27,251 bases of DNA from Didymodactylos carnosus (taxonomy: Eukaryota > Rotifera > Eurotatoria > Philodinida > Philodinidae): positions 1 through 27,251 of the forward strand of contig CAJNOQ010001959.1 of assembly GCA_905250885.1 (NCBI GenBank). The letters run 5' to 3'. The translations under genes were made by a program, and so were the position numbers. The notes under the pieces were generated by a model. That model had not been told where the DNA came from. It saw nothing but the letters and a program-made list of their open reading frames with translations, and made no database searches. Shown here piece after piece: positions 1 to 9,762 of this stretch; the stretch's first letter is position 1; each line of letters begins with the position of its first letter.

Positions 1-502
1 GGCTAAAATTATCTGTTCTTAAGAAAGGTTTTGGTTATTCTTTAGAGCTTCTGAAAAACTGGTTTCCCAGAAAACCGGATCTTAGAACGACTATAGGCAG
101 CTCCCATAATCATATTCGAAATCAACATGGTCGATAACCTATAATCCACTAGATTTCGATCAAAAAGCGATTTATAATCTCGAGAGATTCCCTCGTTAGA
201 TCAGCGAAACTAACCATATGATAACAACAGTGTAAGACAACAGTGACCGGTCCAAAAGCCATTAATATAACGTTCTACCGCCGATGGTTAAAGTTTAGTT
301 TTCTTTACTGCGTAAGTCGTGGCGTATATAGCGGCGAAACGGGTATCCCAAATATTTAAAAGTTTTTGATATTTCAGCATAGGAACAGCTGTGAAATTTT
401 AATTTACACTTTCTTGGAGACGACATATCCTTATGATTTCATAAACCTTTGAGAGAAATTCACAAGTTGAGCCTCACTAGGTTCCAAAACACCCCTTTGC
501 TC
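1..502. other. No gene recognised
   Basis: This leading stretch has no long reading frame on either strand and no repeat that recurs elsewhere in the window. It may hold the promoter and 5' leader of the gene modelled from position 503, but no TATA or initiator element could be singled out with confidence. Confidence 0.4.
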
Positions 503-1808
503 ATGATTAAAAGATCAATGCAGAGCATGGTAAATGCTGAGGATTCAAGTGAGTATAGTGGTGCGTGCGAGGTGAATAGTGATGAAAAGTTCACTCCTTG
601 CTTCGTGTGCAAATGATAAATTATTATTAGAAACACTTACTATTAAAGTATCCATTATACCAAATCACTACACGTTTTGTTTTAATTAATTAGATACGTC
701 GGTCGAGTCTAGTTTTTCGCGTTTCACAAAATCAATTTTCAAAATTATTCGTAATCTCTTTGCGAAGTTTATACGCAGTACTAAATTCAATATAGAAACT
801 GCGTTAGTCAATGATTTATTGTCCGCATTAAATGGGCAAAAAAATTTAACAGATTTGACATTTGATAACGACCAGAATGATATTAAACTAGATTTATCAT
901 TTGTGACTGTTATACGTTCAATATATTTGAATGAACAATTGAAAATATTTATTCAAACAAATTTTAATCTAACAGAAGTGATTCAACAGCAACAAACAAG
1001 CAAAAATAACAAGAAAATAAAAGGAAAGGTAAGATTTATTAGAGAAAAATAAGAAGAGAATTCAAAGGTTCATCTTGGGTTTAAAAATTCAAGTAAGAGT
1101 TTTATGAATAATCTTTTAGCAACGATCCTTCTCTAATATTATTAGTATAATTTATTCCATCCAAAGTTTGTTCATGATTTGGGATGATTACAGTGATAGC
1201 CACTACAAAAAAATGCAAAGTTTAATTAATGTTTTGTGTCAGTTTTTGTCATGGAATTTATATTCAAAACTCGTACATGAAGTCGATACTCAATTACTTT
1301 ACAAAGATATTCTACAAACATTTGTTTACTATACACAAAAAATCAATGATAGTACAATAACTGGTAATTTTGAGCGTCTTCTGTGTATAACAAAAACATG
1401 CTATTGTGAAGTGTACAGATTTAAACAAAAATTCGTCTCAAAACCGTACATGACGATAGCGGCAAACGCACAAGATTTTGGTAAGTTCGAATTCTTACTG
1501 CTAAAATAGCTCATCTTATTTAATTCATACCACTATTTGAGAACAAATCATTCAGAACAATTTGGAATCAATCAATTATCTTCCACAAAAGTGTCCAAGA
1601 TGTACAAATAATGATAAACAAAGAATTCAAATTCAAACACCTCAATTATTAATTGTTTTCTTCTTAATGACTAAACAACGTTTATTTCGTGGAAAAAATT
1701 CAACAAGAAAAAAAATTGAAAAAGCTTATCGTCTGTTTCGATTAGATACAAATAAAAATTTCATTGATGAATACAGGTTAACAACAGCAGCCATTAGTGA
1801 ACGAAAAG
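503..1808 (+). CDS. 5' exons of USP/macro gene: N-terminal region and USP finger/palm-like module
   Basis: Proposed exons are 503-548, 694-1028, 1120-1480 and 1542-1808, with introns of 145, 91 and 61 nt, GT-AG ends and agreeing phases (1, 0, 1). The ATG at 503 starts a short exon ending at a GTGAGT donor; that first exon is the least certain. The N-terminal part (694-1028) is helical, Asn/Lys/Gln-rich and not recognised. From about 1340 the protein resembles the finger and palm of ubiquitin-specific proteases (C19): a TCYC pair, then KCPRC at 1589-1603, then the strand TPQLLIVFFL in the place where USPs have a LP-x-x-L-I-I-x-L-K-R strand, then DEYRLTTAAIS matching the Y-x-L-x-A strand before the His box. 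No Cys box lies before it, and no His box follows directly: the next exon is a macro domain. USP identity of this module rests on motif order, so it is likely but not proven. Confidence 0.55.
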
Positions 1809-1863
1809 GTGCCACATTGAAATTCTCTTTTTTGTGTTTTATTAATTGCTCTTTTGTATTTAG

Positions 1864-2918
1864 TATTAAATAGTAATGATAGAAATATTTTCATTTTGAA
1901 GGGCAATGTTTTAGATGCAAAAACGTTAGTTACCCCGCTTGGACTAAAACCAGTTGAATGTATTGTGAACACAGTGAATATTCGTGTGAGTGGAAGTGAC
2001 GAGTTTGATGAAGTTATTCAGGCTAACACTAGTGGACAGTTGTTCAGTGCACTCCAAATAGGAACTTTTCATGATGCAAAAGTTGGCGAGGTTGTTGCTA
2101 CCAATGGTCATGAAACCGGTTTCAAAACGGTCTTACATGTCGTTAGTCCAATTTGGCACAAGAATGCTAATGAAAAGCAAAAACAAGAGTTTCAAAGTCA
2201 GTTGGAAGTGTCTTATCGAAATATTATGTTGAAAGCGGATGAATTGGGTTTTGAAACAGTAGCATCTGATAGTTTTTCATCAGGAACATTTAGTTATCCT
2301 TTGGATGACGTTAGTGCACGTGCACTGAAAACAATTCAAAATGGATTGAAGACAACAGTTGTGTTGAAAAATTATGTTTTTATTATATTTCAAGTAAAAG
2401 AATATAATGCATTCCGTGTTGCTCACAACAAAATGAAAAAAGTGACAGGTAGTTACCGTTCTATTCAAATTAGAACAAGACAAATCTATTGCGTCCATTT
2501 TATGGAACTTTTATTTATTCGATACTTAAATGCATTTGCTTCATCTAAACGAGAACATAATAAGTATCATGCAACTGTTTTTATTGTAGCGAATGCTAAA
2601 TTAGCGAATATTTATCGTATATTTTCATTTCATAATCAAAACGGTAACTCAGAATGTGTTGATTTTGTTGATGAAATATATCAAACATCAACTCCAATTA
2701 AATCTCAAAAAATTTCAAATCAAAATTGGCTGAATATCAATGTCAATCAACGATTACACGTAGTCACTTATCGAAAAGAACAAATTAAAAATGAAAATAA
2801 GGAACACAGAGAACCGTCTGTATCTTCTGTAGCATCGTCCTATATTGAAGATGATCAAGAATCGGTCAAAGGAGATATCGAAAACGAATCTGTTGATAGT
2901 AAGAAATTCTCTATATAG
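1864..2918 (+). CDS. Macro-domain exon, possibly fused to USP parts on both sides
   Basis: An uninterrupted frame from the acceptor TTTAG at 1863 to a TAG at 2916-2918. The first ~185 residues fit the macro (A1pp, ADP-ribose binding) fold: KGNVL where the family has xGDI; IVNTVN (NTVN at 1968-1979) for the NAAN motif; QANTSG for the AAG loop; VLHVVSPIW for the conserved hydrophobic HxVgPxw strand; SFSSGTFSYPLDD for the StGifgyP phosphate loop, then a Y-x-N-x-x-x-K-A helix before it. The family binds or hydrolyses ADP-ribose on proteins. The Asp-to-Asn change in the GDI position and the altered NAAN suggest changed or weak catalysis. The remaining ~165 residues end in an acidic, Ser/Glu-rich tail and are not recognised. 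A donor GTAAGA at 2899, phase 1, fits the acceptor at 3095, so the exon may end at 2898 and splice into the USP Cys-box exon. Phase 1 also fits the upstream exon ending at 1808 across a 55-nt intron. Confidence 0.75.
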
Positions 2919-3095
2919 TATTACGTCGCACAGTAATTTCTACTGATTACGATCAACAAATTATTGATTTAGGCAAATAGATAAATTTTATTCTTTCATG
3001 AATTTATCAATAGTTCCATCGGAAATAAACAGAGTCATCCTCTCTCTCCCACTCACTCACACACACATATACACAATCTGACTTTTTATATTTAG

Positions 3096-3965
3096 ATATA
3101 GACGTAATGACAATAAAACCGCAACTTCACGGTTTACCAAATTATGGTGCTAATTGTTATGGTAATACGGCTATTCAAATTCTAACTGGTATACCATTCG
3201 TTTTTCGAACCGTTATTAGTTTACCAACGGATGAACTAAAAAAATTAACTAATTGGGATTATAATCGTTCAGTTCATATATTAATGCCATTAAAAAATAT
3301 ATTTTTACTCATATCAAAAAAAGAAAATGTGCCTAGTGGTCATTACATAGATAATTTAAAACTATTTCTCAATGCTATGCAATTCTCCATCAACAGACAA
3401 GAAGATGCACAACATGTATTTCTTTCTGTGATCAATTCAATTCGTGTATGGTTTCTATTTTTTTAATCAAAACTTTGTTAAATAGAATAGAGGCGCTTCA
3501 GGATTACAATGAATGCTCTTTCTTTCTTACTAGACATTGAGTACTCATCTATTTTTTACTAACTATATCAAGCAATTTGATGATCAATTTCTCATTGAAC
3601 AAATTGGGGAAAAATATTGTTCATGTGATGATGGTACAGTGCAAAATATTCAAATAATTCCACCGCCAATGGAAATGCTACCAATATTGCCCAGGCGGCC
3701 AACCGATATCGAATTATTCGGAGATGAAAAACGAGCATACAGTTCGAATAATTACACAACATTGATTAAATTTGAAATTGAGCCACATTGGAAAAATGGT
3801 ACAACATTTCGAATGCGGACATGCAATACAACATATTGTCTACAAAACGGGCTTAGTCACGATGATCAGCCTTACGCTGAATATACACGGACGGTATGGA
3901 TAGAACGTTGCGCTACTGGAATGTTAAAATATTGCTATCCTGCTTATCCTTACCCTATTTTTTAA
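3096..3965 (+). CDS. USP-type deubiquitinase, Cys-box half (two exons)
   Basis: Exon 3096-3445 and exon 3534 onward, joined by an 88-nt GT-AG intron in phase 0. An ATG at 3107 could be an independent start, or the exon may continue from the macro exon, since the phase at 3096 fits. Residues 9-26 counted from that ATG read GLPNYGANCYGNTAIQIL, a clear C19 Cys box; the nucleophile is the Cys codon at 3155-3157 and the oxyanion Asn lies five residues before it. At about 3395-3430 RQEDAQHVFLSVINSI matches the Q-x-D-A-x-E-F-L box. The second exon begins THLFFTNYIKQ, then KYCSC, which may be half of a zinc ribbon, followed by a Pro-rich stretch. The frame stops at 3963-3965; donors at 3799 (phase 1) and 3894 (phase 0) are alternatives. 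The usual second CxxC and the LP-x-x-L-I-I strand are not found here. USP enzymes remove ubiquitin from proteins. Confidence 0.7.
3446..3533 (+). other. Intron within USP Cys-box gene
   Basis: GTATGG at the 5' end, TTCTTACTAG at the 3' end, 88 nt, phase 0. Removing it joins the DAHEF-like box to the next open frame without a stop, whereas reading through meets a stop at 3464-3466. Confidence 0.7.
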
Positions 3966-6034
3966 CTTACGAAAACTTTTGCCTTATTTCGACACTTGAA
4001 AGCTTTTTCAAATAGTCAGTCTTGTGGGAAGAGTTATCAACAAAACGAGATGTCATCCAAATCTATATTATGTTTTCTAATAGAGTTAAGGTTATTTTAC
4101 TGGAAGTCCTCCAAAAAAACGAGTTTTGCGTCTTCGTTCCGCTTCAAAATATCTTCATATCACTAACCGAAAAATAAAGGTTCATTTAGAGTCTCGGAAA
4201 AGTGAGTTTTCCTATTCATCATACTCGATAACTCAGAAGATTTTCTATTTCTGGCGAGATGTATTTAAAAAAAAGTTCAAGAAAAATTTCGAAAATAAAC
4301 GTTATTTCTCCACGAAAAATTTCTTTCGCCATTTTGTTCGAACATTTTTCATTACTCTTCGCCAAAAATAGAAAACCTAGTTCCGAGTGTGGTGAATACG
4401 AAAAAGCCCTTTTCCTCGACTTTAAATGAACTTTATTTTTTTTCTTTACGTTGATATGTTTTACTAATGCATTCAGTTAGTCTTGCTTACGTCTCTCTGA
4501 AAGTTCATTCGATCGGGCTGAAATGTTTACCACAGTTACTTCAGAAATTTCTCCGAAGGTTAGCTTGTTTTGAAAAAAAAACGTGCTTCTGGTGCTCAGC
4601 CATGTAGTTTGTTAAACCAAAAACTAATTTTTTAAAAGGGTTTTTGCGCAATTTCGCTCGAACTTTTAAATAAAGCAATACTTTTCAAAAAAGCATTATA
4701 AACATCGTGCATCTCTAGTGATCGTTCATTAGTTTTCTATTCCTAATTTCTCATTAACTCATTTTAAACCACTCCGAAAGCGTCCTGACTGCTAGAATCT
4801 GGATCTTCAATGTCTGATCTTTTGATACGAATAGACCATCATAGTTAGCCTGACACGAATGAAATCAACTTAAAGCTCCTGTAAAAAATCGAAAAATTTT
4901 GTATAACTATATTTCAGAGGTATCAGTTAAGGTGCTTGAATTGTATCGCCTTCAGTATTATCCACTGAGCATCCCACTGAGGATAGAACAATCATATTGT
5001 ACTATCCTCATGACCTAGTTTAGTACAGTTAGTCTTGAAACTCAAACTCGTATACAAAATAAGACAGATAAATTTATTTGTATGAGAGAAAAGAAAAAGA
5101 TGAATGAAAGTTACTGCTATAGAATTGCTCTTATCAAGATTCTAAAAATTCTTAGTAAGATAATTTTAAGAAATCCTATAGTCTTTTGTTAACATAACAA
5201 ACTTACCGAGTTTTTATGAGTATCATATACAAGTGATGCGTGAAACAGGATAAGCAGATCTGATTTAAAATGTTTTGAAGCAGTACCTAACAAGAAAAAC
5301 GCGAAATATTTTTAAAATAACTATTAATTGTGTGTTCCTGTGTACACAATTACAAGGACAAACACAATCAACAGGACCGCAGATAGAAGTTGGGTATTAG
5401 GGGATGCAAAATAGGATTTCTCTTCTTGTTAATATTAAATAAATTGATAAAAAGATAGAATTGAAAAACAACAACAGTTTTTCAATTATTTGGAGGATGA
5501 GCATCTTCCGCTTTTTCAGGCTCCGTTTACAATACCTTTCTGTAAAAGAAATGACTGAAAAATGCAAAATATTTCCACTTCAGAGTCCCTTCTTTTTCAT
5601 GGAGAAACTGATAAAAACTTGGACAGCTAAATTTGAACATGAAGAAAATAGTTCAGTTGTGTCCGTTCTCTTACATGACGGACAATGATGAAGATATTCA
5701 GAAAAAATGAAAGTGATCATTTTTCCCAAATAGTGAGTATACTTCTTTCATTTTGACTGTGTTTTTCTGCAAAATAATTATTTGTCTACATTTTAATATT
5801 GAGAGAATTCATAGCGGAAAAATGACCTAAATATTGATAAGAAACATAAAATTCTCTCTCTAACGCTGACGGACGAAATAGCTAAAAGACGGTTATGCCT
5901 GTGCTCTTAACTTGTATAGAAAACGTCCCTAAGAGTCGACGCTGACAATTTCTATTAACTAAACAATTAGATAGCGAAGTTAGTTGTAGTGCTTCTTATT
6001 GTTTAGGTTCGTTATCCATTTATTCTAACCTTAG
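3966..6034. other. Two-kilobase gap inside the USP locus
   Basis: About 2 kb with no convincing exon on either strand. The open frames near 4126-4371 and 5461-5688 begin at TTG and have Lys/Phe-rich, low-complexity translations of the kind AT-rich noncoding DNA gives. A hairpin with 15-nt arms and one mismatch sits at 4978-5010 (TGAGGATAG arms). If the Cys-box and His-box exons belong to one gene, this is an intron far longer than the other introns seen here, or an insertion that has broken the gene. Confidence 0.45.
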
Positions 6035-6654
6035 AAATGCCAAATACTGATCGAACGCTGATATATGATGAAACCATATATATTTTTGATAATATCTATA
6101 AAAGTCAATTTGTTTATCATTTGCTAGCCCTCAGCTATTATGATGGTACAGCAAGAGGTAATGAATTTTGTTACTTCATGATGAAGAATTTCATTTTGTG
6201 AGATATTATTGATACTCTCGATGAAAAAATAAACATTTCAATCGATCATGGTAAAACAGAGATCTGTATATCATCACATGCGTACAAATAGTAGCACATT
6301 AGATTATGCTCGTGTCTGGGTTGGAATTAGTCAATTTAATTTTTAATTCGTTTTTCAGTTGCATACTGAGCTAGATTACACTTGACTTGTTTACTTAAAA
6401 GATGAATAAGTAAATTGTATCAGTTTATGAAAACAAGAGTATATATGTGTGTTCTATTAGGTACATCTGGTCATTACATGGCATTTATTCGATATACACA
6501 AAGTCAATGGATTTTGTTAAATGATCAAGAAATGACTCAAATGGAATGGAAAGACGTACGACAGCGTATAGAATCGATGCGTATTCGATTAAATATAATG
6601 GTGTATGCTCGAGGTGAAACAGACAGCAAATCACCATTTTGGGCGAATAACTAA
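6035..6654 (+). CDS. USP-type deubiquitinase, His-box exons
   Basis: Exon 6035-6157 (acceptor CCTTAG, donor AGAG/GTAATG) and exon 6461-6654 (acceptor CTATTAG), both joined in phase 1 by a 303-nt intron. The first exon ends in YHLLALSYYDGTARG, the Y-x-L-x-A-x-x-x-H/Y-x-G strand of USPs; the second begins TSGHYMAFIRY and continues QWILLNDQEMTQ. This is the His box: the catalytic His is the codon at 6472-6474, and the Asp of WILLND is in the place of the third catalytic residue. The protein ends SPFWANN and a TAA at 6652-6654. No Cys box is adjacent; the nearest is at 3155, about 2.9 kb upstream. The acceptor at 6035 needs a phase-1 donor, which 3798 and 1808 both supply. It is either the 3' end of the gene starting upstream or a remnant of a separate copy. 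Confidence 0.65.
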
Positions 6655-7564
6655 AAAATCAAAACTGTCGAACATTTTTATTTTTAATTCTAAGACTTTT
6701 TAGTTTTATAATTAGAAATCGAAAATATGTTTAATTTGATTATTGTCGATAACAGCAGAAGAATGCGGAGATTAGTGTTATTTGTCGAATATCTATTTGC
6801 TTTTTTTTAATGACGCAGACGACAACAATTTCAGGATGAATTTATCTGTGAATGGTAGACAAAACATCAAACATACATGAAGACTCACAGTGAACAATTT
6901 TGGTTAGCCACGTGGACGTGCAATAAGAAAGTCTATGAACACTCTTTTTATAGATTTTCAGATGCGCTCTTTTCAGTGTAGCAGCACTATCGTAACTCAT
7001 TTGTTATTTTACTTCCAAGTACTTCATTAATTTCGGCTTTTAATCCAATGCTAAGTTTTTTGACAAACTTTGAGCGAAATTTTCGGTGCCCATATCGGTA
7101 ATCATCACTGGTAATTTTCATTCAATTAATGTTGGTTTTCTTGGATCATCTGAACAAATTCTTTAACAATATTATTTGTTGTTGCAAACACTCATGCTTT
7201 CGTTTCATCATAATCAACAGCTAATTTCGCTACCGTCGTTTGATTCTCACCGATCACTGTATGACGCAGTGGGCAATCATGTGGACATTAGGAGACTTTT
7301 CGAGATTTAAATAATGTCAAATATACTTTGATTAACAGCCGATTTAATGGCTGAAAATTTTTTGTTCCAACTGTTAATTCGTCGAAAAAACTTGTGCGCA
7401 AAAGTAGGCTAGATTTCAGCAACCTTGGGGGAAAATGGCTTCTCTTGTGGTATGAAGAAAGAGCTGATGAATGAATCGTAATTATTCTGAAACTAGAGCT
7501 AGTGCTCTATCGCTTGGTAAAAAGATTTTCGGGTTAACACGATCTGAAGAAAAAAGCTGTGGTT
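6655..7564 (-). pseudogene. Decayed protein-coding remnant, family unknown
   Basis: Read on the minus strand between about 7420 and 6970, short stretches of plausible protein follow one another across stops and frame changes: ELTVGTKNFQPLNRLL, then CPHDCPLRHTVIGEN, TTVAKLAVDYDETKA, ATTNNIVKEFVQMIQE, VMITDMGTENFAQSLSKN and LKAEINEVLGSKITNE. The ITDMGTEN piece recalls the second acidic motif of DDE-type transposases, but this is too short to name a family. The flanks at 6655-6960 and 7421-7564 show nothing. Confidence 0.3.
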
Positions 7565-7915
7565 ATTGCGAAGAACCACCGGGCTCTTAAGGATAAAAGT
7601 TGTAGTTCTTGGGAGGAAACATCGAGTTCATCACGGAGTTTTTACGGATAAAATTCAAAGGTCTTGTGACGAAACATGCAGTTTTTTAAAGATAAAAGAT
7701 GCAGTTCATGTGAAGAAGCACCGAGTTTTTAACGATAAAAGATGAAATTCTTGCGAAGAATCAGCGAGTTCTTAAGACAAAAACTGAAGTTTTTGCGAAG
7801 CAACACGGAATATTTAAGCATAAAATTCGAAATTCTTGTAAAGAAACATGCAGTTTTTAACGATAAAAGATGCAGTTCGTGGGAAAATATGTCGAGTTTT
7901 TAACGATATATGCCA
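7565..7915 (+). repeat. Degenerate tandem array, ~43-bp unit
   Basis: About eight imperfect copies of a 41-55 bp unit whose core is GAAGAAACACCGAGTT, CTTAAGGATAAAAG, then a GTTCTTGCG-like end. Examples begin near 7570, 7670, 7707, 7753 and 7842. The array is preceded at about 7530-7552 by a CGGGTTAACACGATCTG segment, a near match of which is found again next to the second array of the same unit at 12.98 kb. Confidence 0.7.
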
Positions 7916-8022
7916 CTGATGTTTTTGCATTTTTTTGCGTAACCACGCAGAAAACGTTTTGCAATTTCTACATGGGTAGTTATGACTTCTCTCTACTCGG
8001 CTAACATCTGCCACTCAAAGGT

Positions 8023-8331
8023 TTGGATGCCACACAGTTTTTCTATGTAGTAACGAAGGTCAATAGAGTTCATGCCTTACTTAGACTAATTAAATACAAA
8101 TTAAATTTCACTATTCTAAACGGTAAACCTGCTCAATTCGACGAGCTCTTTTCAGAACAAGTAATTTCATCGATGGCACGGCTAAGGAACGAATATGGGA
8201 GACTAATTACTCTCCAACCCGAAATGCCATCAGCAGTCTTAATTAGTAATGTTTTCGAGAACCTGAGTAGCGCATCTTGTACAGCTTGTCGAGTTCTCTC
8301 TAGTCCATGTCTTTTAAAACTAGGTCATTAG
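8023..8331 (+). other. Unrecognised open frame, possible exon fragment
   Basis: An open frame of about 102 codons beginning with TTG, so not a complete gene; it follows an AAAG that could be a splice acceptor. The translation is protein-like, with a helical stretch around RVHALLRLIKYKL and MARLRNEYGRLITLQPEM, but no family was recognised. No donor, partner exon or homologous copy was found in the window. It could be a remnant from a mobile element or host gene. Confidence 0.2.
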
Positions 8332-8885
8332 GTCATTAGCGGTAAAATGAATATGGGAAAAGAAATACAAAAATCGTCGAGTTTTTGCCATCATCTAATG
8401 CATTAACATTAATTCAGCTCAACACCAATGGTTGTGCCAGATAGATCTCGTCAAAACACACTTGGCACAAGAGAGAATATAAGTGGCACACCGCAAGAAA
8501 CCAATATGGGAAGGAAATACAAAGATGTCGTTTTTTACCAGCGGACAAACAACGTTTTTTGGATCCCATATTCGCTTCGAATAATGGAGTGCCATAAATT
8601 ACATGTTTTGTAAGAGAGCTCGAGGAGCTCTTTTTGGCACAACAAAAAAGCGAATTGGCACAAATCATCGAACGAATATGGTATGGAAAAACACGAATAT
8701 GTCGATAACTTTTCTTACGTCGTCTATGAAAGATTCATTTGTGAATGGAAAGAGATCTCAACAATAAATGCGAATTTTAGGACCAAAAACCTTTCCATTG
8801 CAAGACTTATCTATAATGTAAGCTTTTATTATGTATGAATTAAATTATGACATAAAACATTAATAAATATGATTTTACTTTGTAT
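8332..8885. other. Noncoding; short imperfect repeats
   Basis: Imperfect repeats of a phrase like AATATGGGAAAAGAAATACA recur near 8348, 8503 and 8677, each followed by a GTCG-T-rich tail. A short perfect hairpin AGAGCTC-GAG-GAGCTCT at 8615-8631 is followed by five T residues. No gene is supported. Confidence 0.35.
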
Positions 8886-9080
8886 TTCATTTTCAGTGGC
8901 GGAGGACCGTTGGCGTGATAGGTGGGTACACCGCACCTGCTTTCAGAAATTTCCTTGCAAATTTGCTCCGATTTGAGGCAAAAGTACGCGAAACTTACTC
9001 CGATTTTATTGAAGTATGGACTGAGTTTACTCCAATTTTGCCAAAGTTTTGTTTGAAATGTTTACGGTTTTTGCGGTAAA

Positions 9081-9131
9081 AAACCGTTTCGCCAAAAGAC
9101 AATTCGCCATGGCGAAATGTCATGTGCCGTT
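9081..9131 (+). repeat. Direct repeat copy 1 inside the hAT element
   Basis: AAACCGTTTCGCC, then TTCGCCATGGCGAAATGTCA, then GTGCCGTT. The same order recurs at 9561-9610 with a few substitutions and a small indel, 480 bp further on in the same orientation. Each copy contains the palindrome TTCGCCATGGCGAA. Confidence 0.7.
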
Positions 9132-9494
9132 GAAAATAGTGATAGTAGTTGGAAGTATTTGTGAAGATGAAGAAGAAGGAAGGAGGTAGAGACTATGTGA
9201 AGATGTATTTTGAAAGTGTAAATATCGTTTTTCTTTTCTTTTTTCTTTTTTCTTCATTTTTAAGAACAGGTGTTTTTTTACTAAGTTGAATTAGATAAAA
9301 CGCAACGCTATTTGAAAAATTACATTTATTTTATTCCCCTATGTCTTTTGTTGTGACATCGTTCTCATGTTTATTTGTGTTGGAATTAGTACGCATTTCT
9401 AGCATTTCTATTTTCAAGACTCTGTGTTCGTAGCTATTTGTTAGTTTGTTTGAAAATATATATTTCGAGGGAGGTTTCCAGGAAATTGTCTTTC

Positions 9495-9762
9495 GGCGAA
9501 TCGTGCTCTGGCGAAACGTCAGAGATTCCCCAAAATTTTGCGTACACAAAAGATGTTCAAAAACCGTTTCGCTGCAAGACGATTCGCCATGGCGAAATGT
9601 CAGTGCCGTTTCGCCAAGAATTTGTACGCTTTCGCCAATTGGCGGAACGGTACATGACACTTCGTCAATTGACGAAACAGCACATGACACTTCGCCAACT
9701 GGCGAAACGTCCCATGACTTTTCGCCACGGCGAATCGTCTTTTGGCGAAACGACAGAGATTC
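9495..9762 (+). repeat. Tandem array of 30-bp units, each with a TTCGCCAA-type palindrome
   Basis: Units start at 9631, 9661, 9691 and 9721, exactly 30 bp apart; related palindromes lie at 9583-9596. Each unit has a 14-17 bp palindrome of the form TTCGCCA-TGGCGAA followed by a spacer resembling ACATGACAC. The array is flanked by a 34-bp imperfect direct repeat beginning GGCGAATCGT and ending CAGAGATTC (9495-9528 and 9729-9762). Repetitive open frames with FRQLAKRHMT-like peptides on both strands are a by-product of the repeat and are not genes. Confidence 0.75.

Noticed and set aside
1-690. Search for a missing USP Cys box upstream of the first USP module
   Set aside because: No N-x-G-x-x-C-Y-like codon pattern was found in any frame before 694, so the first module appears to lack it.
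2280-2498. Minus-strand frame inside the macro exon
   Set aside because: It lies wholly opposite a better-supported coding exon and has no recognisable domain.
3040-3075. CT/CA-rich run before the USP Cys-box exon as a possible microsatellite
   Set aside because: It is short and fits the pyrimidine-rich intron sequence before the acceptor at 3095.
4126-4371. Basic open frame of about 80 codons
   Set aside because: It begins with TTG, is Lys/Phe/Arg-rich low-complexity sequence, and has no splice partner or domain.
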